DNA of 64,000 nucleotides from Candidatus Helicobacter avicola (GTDB lineage: Bacteria; Campylobacterota; Campylobacteria; Campylobacterales; Helicobacteraceae), in NCBI GenBank assembly GCA_019112865.1, contig DXIN01000036.1, positions 1 to 64,000 of the forward strand, read 5' to 3'. The stretch's first letter is position 1. Every line of letters begins with the position of its first letter. The position numbers were made by a program, and so were the translations under genes. Positions 25,912-44,307 of this stretch are shown in pieces. The notes beneath the pieces were generated by a model that was given only the letters and a program-made list of their open reading frames with translations, did no database searches and was not told the origin of the DNA.

Positions 25912-27990
25912 TTATGCGTTGCGCTTTTCCATAATCTCCTTAGCAATGTTGCCAGGAACTTCGCCATAATGATCGAATTCCATCGTGTAGGTGCCACGTC
26001 CTTGTGTAGCAGAGCGCAAGTCCGTAGAATACCCAAACATCTCAGCCAACGGGACAAACGCATTGACGATCTTAAGCCCCATACGATCGTCCATAGAGTT
26101 GATCTGCCCTCGTCTGCGGTTTAAATCTCCTATCACATCACCCATATATTCCTCTGGCACTTCCACCTCGACTTTCATAAGCGGCTCTAGTAATACTGCA
26201 TTAGCCTTTCTACATGCGTCCTTAAATGCCATAGAACCTGCAATTTTGAACGCCATTTCTGATGAATCCACTTCGTGATAGCTTCCATCATAGAGCGTTA
26301 CTTTAAAATCCACAACCGGATATCCTGCCAACACACCATTTTGCATAGCTTCTTGGATACCTTTATCGACTGCAGGAATGTATTCCTTAGGAATCACACC
26401 ACCACTAATATTATTCACAAATTCATACCCACTACCGGGCTCTTTTGGTTCTAAACGAATAAACACATGTCCATACTGACCACGTCCACCGGATTGTTTA
26501 GCATATTTGCACTCTTGCTCGACTGCACTTCTGATTGTTTCTCTAAATGCAACTTGAGGCTGCCCAACCTCTGCTTCTACCTTAAACTCTCGCTTTAGTC
26601 TATCAACAATGATTTCTAAGTGCAATTCTCCCATACCACCAATAAGTGTTTGCCCTGTCTCCTCTTGTGTGCTTACTCTAAAGCTTGGATCTTCTTCAGC
26701 AAGCTTCCCTAAGGCAATAGACATCTTCTCTTGGTCTGCCTTCGTCTTTGGCTCAACCGCAATATGAATCACTGGCTCTGGAAACTCCATTCTCTCCAAA
26801 ATCACGGGTTCTTTTTCATCGCAGAGTGTATCTCCAGTAAGCGTCTCTTTCAAGCCCACAAATGCACAGATTTCACCTGCATAAATCTCCTTAATGTCCT
26901 CTCTTTTGTTTGAGTGCATCTTTAAGAGCCTACCAACACGTTCCTTCTTACCTTTAGTGGAATTTAGGACATAACTTCCAGATTCTAACATACCTCTATA
27001 AGCACGCACAAATGTGAGCTGCCCAACAAATGGATCAGTCATAATCTTGAATGCCAAACCTGCAAACGCTCCTTTATCGCTGGATTCTACGCTAATCTCA
27101 CTCTCATCTTTGGGGTTAATACCCTTAATCTCTGCGACCTCTGTCGGTGCTGGGAGGAAATCAACTACTGCGTCCAAAAGGGTTTGCACACCTTTGTTTT
27201 TAAAGCTCGACCCACAAAGCATAGGAATAAGACTCATATTAAGACAACCTATCTTGACACCTTTCTTAATCTCTTCAATGCTAAGATCCTCGCCACCTAG
27301 ATATTTTTCCATTAATACTTCGTCTTGTTCTGCCACAGATTCAAGGAGTTTTTCTCGATACTCTTTTGCTTTATCCATAAGATCTGCTGGAATCTCCTCT
27401 ATGTCATACTTCGCTCCCATAGACTCATCATTCCACACAATAGCTTTCATCTGAATAAGGTCAATCACACCTTTGAAATGCTCCTCGGCTCCAATAGGAA
27501 TATTAATAGGCACGGGGTTTGCTTTAAGACGTTGTTTGATTTGGGATTCTACATTATAGAAATTTGCTCCGATTCTATCCATTTTATTGACAAACACCAT
27601 TCTTGGCACACCATATTTGTTTGCTTGTCGCCAAACGGTCTCACTTTGTGGTTGCACACCACCTACCGAACAAAATACTGCCACAGCACCATCTAACACA
27701 CGCATAGAGCGTTCCACTTCAATGGTAAAATCCACGTGTCCGGGAGTGTCAATGAGATTTATCTGATAATCTTTCCAAAAGCAAGTTGTTGCCGCAGAAG
27801 TAATTGTAATACCCCTTTCTTTCTCTTGCTCCATCCAATCCATTGTTGCCGCACCATCATGAACTTCGCCAATCTTATGACTAACACCAGTATAAAATAA
27901 AATTCGCTCTGAAGTCGTTGTCTTACCAGCATCAATGTGAGCTGCAATACCTATATTTCTAATCCTGTTTAACGGAGTTTGTCTTGCCAT
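25912..27990 (-). CDS. fusA: Elongation factor G
   Basis: 692 residues, normal length. G1 [15 protein letters not shown]3 DTPGHVDF, G4 NKMD; later RERGITI-type switch ([13 protein letters not shown]) and the domain [11 protein letters not shown]. Translocates the ribosome during elongation. Last gene of the str operon (rpsL-rpsG-fusA), 25 bp after rpsG, with AAGGACT upstream of the ATG. Confidence 0.97.
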   Translation of the reverse strand: MARQTPLNRIRNIGIAAHIDAGKTTTSERILFYTGVSHKIGEVHDGAATMDWMEQEKERGITITSAATTCFWKDYQINLIDTPGHVDFTIEVERSMRVLDGAVAVFCSVGGVQPQSETVWRQANKYGVPRMVFVNKMDRIGANFYNVESQIKQRLKANPVPINIPIGAEEHFKGVIDLIQMKAIVWNDESMGAKYDIEEIPADLMDKAKEYREKLLESVAEQDEVLMEKYLGGEDLSIEEIKKGVKIGCLNMSLIPMLCGSSFKNKGVQTLLDAVVDFLPAPTEVAEIKGINPKDESEISVESSDKGAFAGLAFKIMTDPFVGQLTFVRAYRGMLESGSYVLNSTKGKKERVGRLLKMHSNKREDIKEIYAGEICAFVGLKETLTGDTLCDEKEPVILERMEFPEPVIHIAVEPKTKADQEKMSIALGKLAEEDPSFRVSTQEETGQTLIGGMGELHLEIIVDRLKREFKVEAEVGQPQVAFRETIRSAVEQECKYAKQSGGRGQYGHVFIRLEPKEPGSGYEFVNNISGGVIPKEYIPAVDKGIQEAMQNGVLAGYPVVDFKVTLYDGSYHEVDSSEMAFKIAGSMAFKDACRKANAVLLEPLMKVEVEVPEEYMGDVIGDLNRRRGQINSMDDRMGLKIVNAFVPLAEMFGYSTDLRSATQGRGTYTMEFDHYGEVPGNIAKEIMEKRNA

Positions 27991-28015
27991 AATCTAGTCC
28001 TTAAAACTCATTTGC

Positions 28016-28495
<480 letters not shown>

Positions 28496-28504
28496 TTAAG
28501 TGAT

Positions 28505-28894
28505 TTATTTCTTCTCGGTGCCACTCTTGGCTTTTTTAGCACCATACTTACTACGCGAAACAGTTCTTTTAGCTACACCCGCGGTATCTAAAGCCCCACG
28601 AACAATATGGTATTTCACACCCGGCAAGTCTCTCACACGACCGCCACGCACAAGCACAATGGAGTGCTCCTGGAGATTGTGTCCCTCTCCGGGTATGTAG
28701 CTAATAACCTCAAACTTCGATGTGAGCTTTACTTTCGCAACCTTTCTAAGTGCAGAGTTCGGTTTTTTTGGAGTAGTCGTATAGACACGAGTGCAAACAC
28801 CCCTTCTTTGTGGGCATTCTAACAATGCTGGAGACTTAGTTTTCTTCAAAACTTTTTTTCTTTCCTTCCTAATTAACTGATTAATAGTTGGCAC
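28505..28894 (-). CDS. rpsL: 30S ribosomal protein S12
   Basis: 129 residues, with [13 protein letters not shown], the streptomycin-site block [16 protein letters not shown] (wild-type Lys) and [19 protein letters not shown] with RGALDTAGV. The start codon is GTG (28892-28894) behind GGAAAGGAA. First gene of the str operon; the promoter lies inside the terminator hairpin of rpoBC. Confidence 0.97.
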   Translation of the reverse strand: MPTINQLIRKERKKVLKKTKSPALLECPQRRGVCTRVYTTTPKKPNSALRKVAKVKLTSKFEVISYIPGEGHNLQEHSIVLVRGGRVRDLPGVKYHIVRGALDTAGVAKRTVSRSKYGAKKAKSGTEKK

Positions 28895-28919
28895 GTATAT
28901 TCCTTTCCAAAAGTAATGT

Positions 28920-28946
28920 AAAAAATAGTGGGATTATAGCCCACTA
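28920..28946 (-). terminator. Rho-independent terminator of the rpoBC transcript
   Basis: On the minus strand TAGTGGG (28940-28946) pairs perfectly with CCCACTA (28926-28932) over a 7-base loop, followed by six T. It lies 31 bp after the rpoBC stop. The loop contains TATAAT. Confidence 0.75.
28933..28938 (-). promoter_or_regulatory. Candidate -10 element (TATAAT) for rpsL-rpsG-fusA inside the terminator loop
   Basis: TATAAT on the minus strand occupies the terminator loop, 39 bp before the rpsL start. No TTGACA is seen at -35, only AT-rich sequence, as is normal for Campylobacterota housekeeping promoters, which depend on the -10 and periodic A/T tracts. Confidence 0.5.
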
Positions 28947-28976
28947 AAACTTTTATTTATCTTAGAGAAACCAAAA

Positions 28977-37726
<8,750 letters not shown>

Positions 37727-37771
37727 AAAACACAAAAAGCCCAAAACCCACTCTTATGAGTGAGATTGGGC
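37727..37771 (-). terminator. Attenuator-type terminator between rplL and rpoBC
   Basis: On the minus strand the outer stem GCCCAA (37766-37771) with TTGGGC (37739-37744) and inner stem CACTC with GAGTG close a 4-base loop, followed by TTTTTGTGTTTTT. It lies 33 bp after the rplL stop. Because rpoBC must still be made, it is probably a leaky terminator setting the ratio of ribosomal protein to polymerase, as in E. coli. Confidence 0.7.
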
Positions 37772-37804
37772 AACACTTCTTTGAAACTTAAGAAATGTAG
37801 AGGG

Positions 37805-38182
37805 TTACTTGACCTCTACCTTTGCACCTGCTTCTTCAAGTTTCTTTTTGAAGTTTTCAGCATCTTCTTTATTCACACCTTCTTTAAGGGTGCTTGGGGT
37901 ATTTTCTGTAGCGTCTTTAGCTTCTTTAAGACCGAGCCCTGTAATCTCTCGCACAGCTTTAATAACATTGATTTTGTTAGCACCTGCATCAACAAGCACG
38001 ATATTAAACTCTGTCTTTTCTTCCGCACCACCTGCTGCACCACCTACTGCCACTGCTCCAGCTACAACAGTAGGAGCAGCACTTACACCAAACTTCTCTT
38101 CAAAAGCCTTCACGAGCTCTGAAAGCTCCAATACTGAAAGACCACCGATATACTCTAACACTTCTTCTTTTGAAATAGCCAT
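37805..38182 (-). CDS. rplL: 50S ribosomal protein L7/L12
   Basis: 125 residues. N-terminal dimerisation helix ([22 protein letters not shown]), Ala/Gly-rich hinge, and C-terminal domain with [21 protein letters not shown], which contacts translation factors. Immediately after rplJ with AAGGAG before the ATG. Confidence 0.97.
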   Translation of the reverse strand: MAISKEEVLEYIGGLSVLELSELVKAFEEKFGVSAAPTVVAGAVAVGGAAGGAEEKTEFNIVLVDAGANKINVIKAVREITGLGLKEAKDATENTPSTLKEGVNKEDAENFKKKLEEAGAKVEVK

Positions 38183-38201
38183 TTTTTGCTCCTTTTTTAT
38201 T

Positions 38202-38684
38202 TTATGCTTCTTCTTTTTGCTTTCTCAAATTATCAAGCCCCGTAACAAAATACCTTGCCGGTGCGCTCCAAACAGACAACAACATACCAATAAGCTCTTC
38301 TTTGCTCGGTAATTTTGACACAGAAACAATATGATCTTTTTGAACAATGTTACCATCAAAATAACCAAACTTCAAAGCAAACTTATCTTCATTCGCATCT
38401 GCAAACCTACAAACTACTTTTGCGAGCTTAACTTGGTCATCGCCCCAAACAAAAATATTTGTTCCCTTAAGTTCTGATTGCGGATATTGTGCATTTTGCA
38501 TGGCAATACCGGCAAGTGTATTCTTAATCACACGAACTTTAATGTTCTCTTCCCTTGCTTTTGTCCGCAAAGATTCTAACTGCGCAACACTTAAGCCCTT
38601 ATAATCGCAAATGATCATAGAACTTGCGTCCCGAAATTCAGCAGTAAGGTTTTGTATAGTCTGAATCTTGTCTTGCTTAGTCAT
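38202..38684 (-). CDS. rplJ: 50S ribosomal protein L10
   Basis: 160 residues, with [17 protein letters not shown] and the [19 protein letters not shown] block, then [11 protein letters not shown]10 anchors the L7/L12 stalk and binds its own leader RNA in many bacteria. AAAGGAGGG precedes the ATG. Start region overlaps no other gene. Confidence 0.97.
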   Translation of the reverse strand: MTKQDKIQTIQNLTAEFRDASSMIICDYKGLSVAQLESLRTKAREENIKVRVIKNTLAGIAMQNAQYPQSELKGTNIFVWGDDQVKLAKVVCRFADANEDKFALKFGYFDGNIVQKDHIVSVSKLPSKEELIGMLLSVWSAPARYFVTGLDNLRKQKEEA

Positions 38685-38778
38685 GCTTCCCTCCTTTCAG
38701 ACCAAATCTCACATAGGGTTGGTTTTTTAAGCAAAATGCCCCGATGATCTTCGATCTAAGATAAAAGAACTAAGAATT
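38685..38778 (-). promoter_or_regulatory. Candidate L10 autoregulatory leader between rplA and rplJ
   Basis: A 94-bp spacer in an operon where other gaps are 5-35 bp. It contains GATCGAAGATC, capable of a small hairpin, and further A/G-rich sequence before the rplJ ribosome site. L10(L12)4 leaders occupy this position in most bacteria. I could not fold a convincing kink-turn by eye, so this rests mainly on location. Confidence 0.35.
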
Positions 38779-39483
38779 TTATTTTGTATCCATTAACTCT
38801 TGAGAATCTAATTTTACACCCGGACTCATTGTCAAAGATAATGTGCCGCTTTTGATATACTTGCCCTTTGCAGAAGCAGGCTTTAACCTATTGATAGCAC
38901 GCACAAGCTCTAGCATATTTTCTCTAATCTTATCTTCTTGAAAACTTACCTTACCAACAGGAGCGTGGATAATGCCCTTCTTATCTACACGAAAATTTAC
39001 TTGACCGCTCTTTGCATTTGCTACAGCTTTGCTTACATCAGCAGTTACCGTTCCTGTTTTTGGGTTTGGCATCAAGCCTTTGGGTCCCAAAATCCTACCA
39101 ACTTTTCCGACTAATGCCATCATATCCGGTGTAGCTATGACCATATCAAAGTCTGTATTGCCATTCTTAATGTCCTCAGCCAAATCATCAGCACCGACAA
39201 CATCTGCCCCCGCAGCTTTCGCCTCATCGGCTTTCACACCCTTTGCAAAAACGGCAACCCGAATCTTTTTACCTGTCCCATGAGGCAACACTACTGCACC
39301 GCGAATCATCTGGTCGGCATGTCGTGGATCAACACCAAGCCTTAATGCAATCTCAACGGTTTCATCAAATTTCGTTGATGCTAAGGATTTAATAAGACTT
39401 ACCCCACTAGTAACATCATAAACCTTGCTAGCATCTACCTTTGCTTGCAAAGCCTGCAATCTCTTTGTTGTTTTTTTTCCCAT
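38779..39483 (-). CDS. rplA: 50S ribosomal protein L1
   Basis: 234 residues from the ATG at 39481-39483 (GGAG upstream); a reading four codons longer lacks a ribosome site. [42 protein letters not shown] and [16 protein letters not shown] are invariant L1 segments. L1 forms the mobile stalk and represses the rplK-rplA message in E. coli. Confidence 0.97.
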   Translation of the reverse strand: MGKKTTKRLQALQAKVDASKVYDVTSGVSLIKSLASTKFDETVEIALRLGVDPRHADQMIRGAVVLPHGTGKKIRVAVFAKGVKADEAKAAGADVVGADDLAEDIKNGNTDFDMVIATPDMMALVGKVGRILGPKGLMPNPKTGTVTADVSKAVANAKSGQVNFRVDKKGIIHAPVGKVSFQEDKIRENMLELVRAINRLKPASAKGKYIKSGTLSLTMSPGVKLDSQELMDTK

Positions 39484-39499
39484 TTTGAACTCCAATCAC

Positions 39500-39925
39500 T
39501 TAATCTACGATTTCAACACCCATGCTTCTAGCACTACCAGCAACAATTTTTTTTGCCGCTTCTATATCTACAGCATTGAGATCTTCAAATTTACTCTCTG
39601 CTATTTCTTGTAGCTGTTTTTGTGTAAGTTTGCCAACCTTATTCTTAAGAGGATTATCCGATCCCTTACCCAAATTGATAGCCTTTTTAATCAAATCCGT
39701 TACTGGAGGTTTTTTTGTAATAAAGCTAAAGCTCTTATCTTGATAAACTGTGATAAGAACAGGAATGTTAAAATTTCCCATATCCTTGGTTTTTTCATTA
39801 AAAGCCTTGCAAAACTCCATAATGTTAATGCCTCTTTGCCCAAGTGCTGGACCAACAGGAGGAGATGGATTAGCCTTTCCTGCAGGTATTTGTAACTTAA
39901 GCTCGCCGACAACTTTTTTTCCCAT
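39500..39925 (-). CDS. rplK: 50S ribosomal protein L11
   Basis: 141 residues. [24 protein letters not shown] at the N-terminus, [15 protein letters not shown], and [10 protein letters not shown] at the end are canonical. L11 forms the GTPase-associated centre with 23S rRNA. It lies 35 bp after nusG and 16 bp before rplA. Confidence 0.97.
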   Translation of the reverse strand: MGKKVVGELKLQIPAGKANPSPPVGPALGQRGINIMEFCKAFNEKTKDMGNFNIPVLITVYQDKSFSFITKKPPVTDLIKKAINLGKGSDNPLKNKVGKLTQKQLQEIAESKFEDLNAVDIEAAKKIVAGSARSMGVEIVD

Positions 39926-39960
39926 AGCAATATCCTCTCTTTAAAATGAAATATCAAATG

Positions 39961-40476
39961 TTAAATTATCTTCTCTACTTGTGAATATAGTATCTCTACC
40001 AATGTGTTTCTACTAAAAATAGACACATTAAGCTTCAATTTACGATGCTCAATGTCGTATTCCTCAACCGTTCCTGTAAAATTCGCAAACGGACCATCAA
40101 CAATACGCACCACCTCACCATTTTCAAAGAAAACCTTTGGTTTTGGCTCTGCAGGATTCCTAATCTTATCAAGGATTTTTTCAATATCTACCTCGCTAAG
40201 CGGCGTAGGTTTCTTGCTCTCCCCAATAAAACGTCCAACTCTTGGTAAAGATTGTATCATATGCCACAATTTCGTATCAAGATCAACCTTAATAAACACA
40301 TAACCAGGATATAAACTCCTATGTGTTACTTTCTTTCTATCTTCGTAAATAGCCTCTGTAGGAACGACAATCTGCTCAAATCTATCTTGAATTTTATTTT
40401 CTATAATAAGATTCTCAATAGCTCTTTTTACGGATTGCTCACTACCAGAATACGTTTGTATAGCATACCATTCCAA
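39961..40476 (-). CDS. nusG: Transcription termination/antitermination factor NusG
   Basis: 171 residues. WYAIQTYSGSEQSVKRAIE and YPGYVFIKVDLDTKLWHMI form the NGN domain, which clamps RNA polymerase; FENGEVVRIVDGPFANFTGTVEEYD is the KOW domain, which contacts S10 or Rho. Standard place between secE and rplK. Confidence 0.96.
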   Translation of the reverse strand: MEWYAIQTYSGSEQSVKRAIENLIIENKIQDRFEQIVVPTEAIYEDRKKVTHRSLYPGYVFIKVDLDTKLWHMIQSLPRVGRFIGESKKPTPLSEVDIEKILDKIRNPAEPKPKVFFENGEVVRIVDGPFANFTGTVEEYDIEHRKLKLNVSIFSRNTLVEILYSQVEKII

Positions 40477-40506
40477 AGCCTACCCCTTTTTACCACAACA
40501 CATCAT

Positions 40507-40689
40507 CTAACCTATGATACTAGACACAGAAGCAGATGAGATAAGATCAACCAATGCCAAAAAAAGAGTAATGACAACAACAACAGTAACAACAGAAATA
40601 GAAGCATTTCTAACCTGCTCTTTTGTAGGTCTTATAACTTTATTAAGCTCTTCTTTCGCATTCCTATAATATGTTACAACTTTTCTCAT
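40507..40689 (-). CDS. secE: Preprotein translocase subunit SecE
   Basis: 60 residues from the ATG at 40687-40689. An amphipathic stretch (YYRNAKEELNKVIRPTKEQV) precedes one membrane helix (SVVTVVVVITLFLALVDLI), the short SecE form of non-enteric bacteria. SecE clamps SecY in the inner membrane. Between tRNA-Trp and nusG as in most Campylobacterota. Confidence 0.93.
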   Translation of the reverse strand: MRKVVTYYRNAKEELNKVIRPTKEQVRNASISVVTVVVVITLFLALVDLISSASVSSIIG

Positions 40690-40745
40690 CACTACACCTA
40701 TCTATAACCTCATTTTAGTTCGGTTTTAAACCTACTCTAGCTTTA

Positions 40746-40821
40746 TGGCAGGCCAGGAGGGACTCGAACCCCCAACACTCGGTTTTGGAGACCGACGCTC
40801 TACCATTGGAGCTACTGACCT
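40746..40821 (-). tRNA. trnW: tRNA-Trp (CCA anticodon)
   Basis: 76 nt with encoded CCA. Acceptor AGGTCAG pairs with CTGGCCT; anticodon loop CTCCAAA; T loop TTCGAGT. Between rpmG and secE, as in many bacteria. Confidence 0.96.
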
Positions 40822-40823
40822 AC

Positions 40824-40848
40824 AAAGCTAGGCGTATAGCCTAGCTTT
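40824..40848. repeat. Perfect 10-bp hairpin overlapping the rpmG stop codon
   Basis: AAAGCTAGGC (40824-40833) and GCCTAGCTTT (40839-40848) flank GTATA. The stem includes the rpmG stop codon and ends three bases from the tRNA-Trp 5' end. No T run follows, so it is more likely an RNA-processing or stability element than a terminator. Confidence 0.6.
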
Positions 40849-41011
40849 TGAGTTTTACTTCCTTATGAATAGTATGTTTATTCAATCGAGGAGAAAACTT
40901 CCTAAGCTCCAGTTTTTCTGTATGAGTCTTAGCATTCTTGGTGGTGCTATAATTTATATCACCACATTCTGAACACTTAAGACCTATCTTTACTACATTT
41001 CCTTTAGCCAT
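40841..41011 (-). CDS. rpmG: 50S ribosomal protein L33
   Basis: 56 residues, too short for most ORF cut-offs. [18 protein letters not shown] opens the protein, then [19 protein letters not shown] and [10 protein letters not shown]. One CxxC pair (C13, C16) is present, but the second pair of the zinc-binding form is missing (FSPRLNKH in its place), so this is a partly Cys-depleted L33. Eight bases downstream of tuf. Confidence 0.95.
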   Translation of the reverse strand: MAKGNVVKIGLKCSECGDINYSTTKNAKTHTEKLELRKFSPRLNKHTIHKEVKLKS

Positions 41012-41019
41012 ACCAAATC

Positions 41020-42219
41020 CTACTCAAGAATCTTAGTTACCACGCCAGCACCGACAGTTCTACCACCTTCACGGATAGCAAAACGAGTGCCTTCTTCAAG
41101 TGCAATTGGGTTGATAAGCTCAACAGTGATCTTTACATTATCACCGGGCATAACCATCTCCACGCCATCAGGAAGCTTAATTGATCCTGTTACATCTGTG
41201 GTGCGCACATAGAATTGTGGTCTATATCCATTAAAAAATGGTGTATGGCGTCCGCCCTCATCTTTAGAAAGCACATAGATTTCGCCTTCAAATTTTTTAT
41301 GAGGTGTAATAGAGCCGGGCTTACAGAGCACCATACCTCTCTCTACTTCTTCTTTTTTTGTTCCTCTTAAAAGAATACCGACATTATCGCCTGCCTCACC
41401 CTTATCAAGCTCTTTTCTAAACATCTCAACGCCAGTTACGGTTGTTTTTTGAGTATCACGAATACCTACGATTTCAACCTCGTCACCAACCTTGATTTCG
41501 CCTCTTTCGATTCTACCGGTTACAACAGTTCCACGACCAGCGATTGAGAACACATCTTCTACTGGCATAAGGAATGTTTTATCCACATCTCTTTGAGGAG
41601 TAGGGATATATCTATCCACTTCTTCCATAAGTTTGAGGATTTTCTCGCCCCACTCACCTACTTTGCCTTCTTTTGCTTCTTCAAGTGCTTTTAGCGCAGA
41701 ACCCGCAACGATAGGTGTGTCATCACCCGGAAACTCATAGCTTGAAAGCAACTCTCTTACTTCCATTTCCACAAGCTCTAAAAGCTCTGCATCATCAACC
41801 ATATCTTGCTTATTCAAAAACACCACAATATACGGCACACCCACTTGACGAGACAATAGAATATGCTCTCTTGTTTGTGGCATAGGACCATCTGCGGCAG
41901 ATACGACGAGAATCGCTCCATCCATTTGTGCAGCACCTGTAATCATATTCTTTACATAGTCTGCGTGTCCAGGACAATCAACATGCGCATAGTGGCGATT
42001 TTCTGTCTCATACTCAATATGAGATGTTGCGATGGTAATACCTCTTTCTTTTTCTTCAGGGGCATTATCGATATTATCGTAGTCTTTAAGCTCTGCAAGT
42101 CCCTTTGTAGCCAATACAGCAGAAATCGCAGCACTCAAAGTAGTTTTACCATGATCCACGTGTCCGATAGTTCCGACATTCACATGCGGCTTACTTCTGT
42201 TAAACTTTTCTTTTGCCAT
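41020..42219 (-). CDS. tuf: Elongation factor Tu
   Basis: 399 residues. G1 [10 protein letters not shown], switch EKERGITI, G3 [22 protein letters not shown]4 NKQDMVDD. Carries aminoacyl-tRNA to the ribosome. TTAGGAGA before the ATG. It is transcribed with the four upstream tRNAs and downstream rpmG and tRNA-Trp, the tufB-type arrangement. Confidence 0.98.
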   Translation of the reverse strand: MAKEKFNRSKPHVNVGTIGHVDHGKTTLSAAISAVLATKGLAELKDYDNIDNAPEEKERGITIATSHIEYETENRHYAHVDCPGHADYVKNMITGAAQMDGAILVVSAADGPMPQTREHILLSRQVGVPYIVVFLNKQDMVDDAELLELVEMEVRELLSSYEFPGDDTPIVAGSALKALEEAKEGKVGEWGEKILKLMEEVDRYIPTPQRDVDKTFLMPVEDVFSIAGRGTVVTGRIERGEIKVGDEVEIVGIRDTQKTTVTGVEMFRKELDKGEAGDNVGILLRGTKKEEVERGMVLCKPGSITPHKKFEGEIYVLSKDEGGRHTPFFNGYRPQFYVRTTDVTGSIKLPDGVEMVMPGDNVKITVELINPIALEEGTRFAIREGGRTVGAGVVTKILE

Positions 42220-42293
42220 AATTTCTCTCCTAAAATTTTTGTAGTATCAAGAGTATATCTCAAAAATCTTTAAGATTCTCTTTTAAGAAAAAC

Positions 42294-42368
42294 TGGAGCC
42301 CATAAGCGGGATTGAAACGCCGACCTCTTCCTTACCAAGGAAGTGCTCTGCCACTGAGCTATATGGGC
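42294..42368 (-). tRNA. trnT: tRNA-Thr (GGT anticodon)
   Basis: 75 nt with encoded CCA. Acceptor GCCCATA pairs with TATGGGC; anticodon loop TTGGTAA with stem CTTCC/GGAAG. Last of four tRNAs before tuf. The outer pairs of the T stem are weak (GGCGT/CCGCT), which is unusual. Confidence 0.9.
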
Positions 42369-42472
42369 AACACACCTGAACACAAACTATGGAATTGATT
42401 CTCTAAAAACTACTAGAGTATGGCAACAATCTGACACCCACACCCATCTAATGAAGAATCAGCTCCCAGTAA

Positions 42473-42549
42473 TGGAGCGGGAAACGGGGCTCGAACCCGC
42501 GACCCTCAGCTTGGAAGGCTGATGCTCTAGCCAACTGAGCTATTCCCGC
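42473..42549 (-). tRNA. trnG: tRNA-Gly (TCC anticodon)
   Basis: 77 nt with encoded CCA. Acceptor GCGGGAA pairs with TTCCCGC; anticodon loop CTTCCAA with stem TCAGC/GCTGA; T arm GCGGG-TTCGAGC-CCCGT. Confidence 0.96.
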
Positions 42550-42618
42550 ATCTTGCAACAACAAACTATCTCGACTACCATCAACAATTCTAGTAAGCCT
42601 AAGCCAACACGATATTAA

Positions 42619-42703
<85 letters not shown>

Positions 42704-42758
42704 AAACATAGCTAACACTGGTCAAACACTGAAAGCAGAAAACTGCTAGAGTTTGAAA

Positions 42759-42834
42759 TGGAGCTGGTTAAGGGACTTGAACCCCCGACCCTCTGCTTAC
42801 AAGGCAGATGCTCTACCAACTGAGCTAAACCAGC
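42759..42834 (-). tRNA. trnT: tRNA-Thr (TGT anticodon)
   Basis: 76 nt with encoded CCA. Acceptor GCTGGTT pairs with AACCAGC; anticodon loop CTTGTAA with stem TCTGC/GCAGA. First tRNA of the tRNA-tuf transcript. Confidence 0.96.
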
Positions 42835-42870
42835 ACAACATAAAAAATAAGCATAAAAATAAAAGTTCGA

Positions 42871-42899
42871 ATTATTGCAGAAAAACCTGTATTTGTCAA
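42871..42899 (-). promoter_or_regulatory. Sigma-70 type promoter of the tRNA-tuf-rpmG operon
   Basis: On the minus strand TTGACA (42894-42899) is followed after 17 bp by AATAAT (42871-42876), about 37 bp before the first tRNA. A full -35 consensus is rare in Campylobacterota and fits a strong stable-RNA promoter. Confidence 0.7.
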
Positions 42900-42916
42900 G
42901 ATTTATTTGTGTTTTC

Positions 42917-43501
42917 TTACTTTTTCTTACCCAAAATTTTTAAAGCCTCTTTGACGACATCTGCCACCTCGCCATCACTCACATTTTTGAGCACACTCGC
43001 AATATCCGCGCTTTTAAAACCTAGAGATTCTAGTGCCTCACTTGCTTCACGTTTCACATCACTAAAAGCACCTTTTTGAATCCTATCCTCCACTAACTCG
43101 TTAAAAAATCCTGCCAGCTCTACCATAATTTTCCCTGCACTCTTAGTGCCTATACCCGGCACACGTTGCAATGCTTGCACATCTTTATCTTCTAAAATTT
43201 TTGCAAAACTTTGAGGTGTGTAAGTGCTCAGGATTGCTAAAGCAACCTTTGGACCAACACCATTGATTTTTATCAAACGCTCAAAACTCAAACGTTCCAC
43301 TTCATCAAAAAATCCAAACAATGCCTGTGAATCTTCACGAACAATCTGCACACACAATATTTTCACGCACTCATTTGCATATTCTTTTAGTCGCATACTT
43401 GTGTTTAGCGAAATCCCTAGACCATATATCACACCACCCGCATCAACCTCCACAAATGTCGGCTCTAACCTCTCTATCTTACCTCTTAGTGCAACTATCA
43501 T
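42917..43501 (-). CDS. ruvA: Holliday junction branch migration protein RuvA
   Basis: 194 residues. OB-fold N-terminus (IVALRGKIERLEPTFVEVDAGG), two helix-hairpin-helix motifs (LIKINGVGPKVALAILS; LQRVPGIGTKSAGKIMVEL) and a C-terminal RuvB-binding helical domain ending DVVKEALKILGKK. It holds four-way DNA junctions as a tetramer. Normal length; the stop is 17 bp after the tRNA operon promoter. Confidence 0.95.
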   Translation of the reverse strand: MIVALRGKIERLEPTFVEVDAGGVIYGLGISLNTSMRLKEYANECVKILCVQIVREDSQALFGFFDEVERLSFERLIKINGVGPKVALAILSTYTPQSFAKILEDKDVQALQRVPGIGTKSAGKIMVELAGFFNELVEDRIQKGAFSDVKREASEALESLGFKSADIASVLKNVSDGEVADVVKEALKILGKKK

Positions 43502-43509
43502 ATCTCACC

Positions 43510-44097
43510 TCAAGCAAATTTTTTATAAAATCTCTGTGTTGCCAATGCCAACATTTGATAATCCCCTTTAGAATCCCCATACGCATAAATTTCTTGATAT
43601 TGCGATAAATCATAATATGCTTTGATACGCACCACTTTTTGCTCTCCATAACAATTTGGCGTTGCGAACTTACCACTTAGCGTCCCATCTACGACTTCTA
43701 ATCGTGTGGCAAGACATTCTAATCCTAGATTCTGACAAAATGGCTTGAGGTATTCTTCAAAAGTTGCGCTGACCACAACGACAACATCACCTCTGTCTTT
43801 GTGCCACGCAATTTTTTCCATTGCTTGGATTTTAGTAAGCCCACAAAGTGTAGTTTGAAAATTCGCACACAATAAGGCAAACTCTTGCGCACTATACCCC
43901 CTAAAAAAATATCTCATCAATGCCTCTTTGGCATAGGTATTTGAACACAATCCGAACACATAGCCAAGCAAAATCCAAAATCTCGCTCCAAGCCCTCTAT
44001 AAAACCTCCATTTGCCTACAGCAAATTTTACAAACACAAAAAGACTATCTTTTTTTGTTATCGTTCCATCAAAATCAAAAAACGCTATATTACTCAC
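43510..44097 (-). CDS. HAD-IB family phosphatase
   Basis: 195 residues. HAD motifs: nucleophile DFDGT (8-12), VVVSATFEEYLKPF (motif II Ser), and YAYGDSKGDYQML (motif III/IV Asp pair). The helical cap with AVGKWRFYRGLGARFWILLGYVFG places it in the HAD-IB group with SerB-like and lipid or sugar phosphate phosphatases. Substrate unknown; the hydrophobic cap may suggest a lipid-linked substrate. Eight bases before ruvA. Confidence 0.82.
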   Translation of the reverse strand: MSNIAFFDFDGTITKKDSLFVFVKFAVGKWRFYRGLGARFWILLGYVFGLCSNTYAKEALMRYFFRGYSAQEFALLCANFQTTLCGLTKIQAMEKIAWHKDRGDVVVVVSATFEEYLKPFCQNLGLECLATRLEVVDGTLSGKFATPNCYGEQKVVRIKAYYDLSQYQEIYAYGDSKGDYQMLALATQRFYKKFA

Positions 44098-44307
44098 TCT
44101 TTAATCTCCAACACTAATCTGTATCTTTTTTAGAATCTAAAGATTACTTAGATTGAAGCAGTATCGCTAGTGGATTTAGATTCTACTACAAACAGAGAAT
44201 CTAAGCACATAGCCATAAACCTCTCAAGCCACATACAACCACATCGTGGCGATTTTAGAACACATTTCATTAAAATCCCATTAACCCTCTATAATGCTAA
44301 ATCTTGT

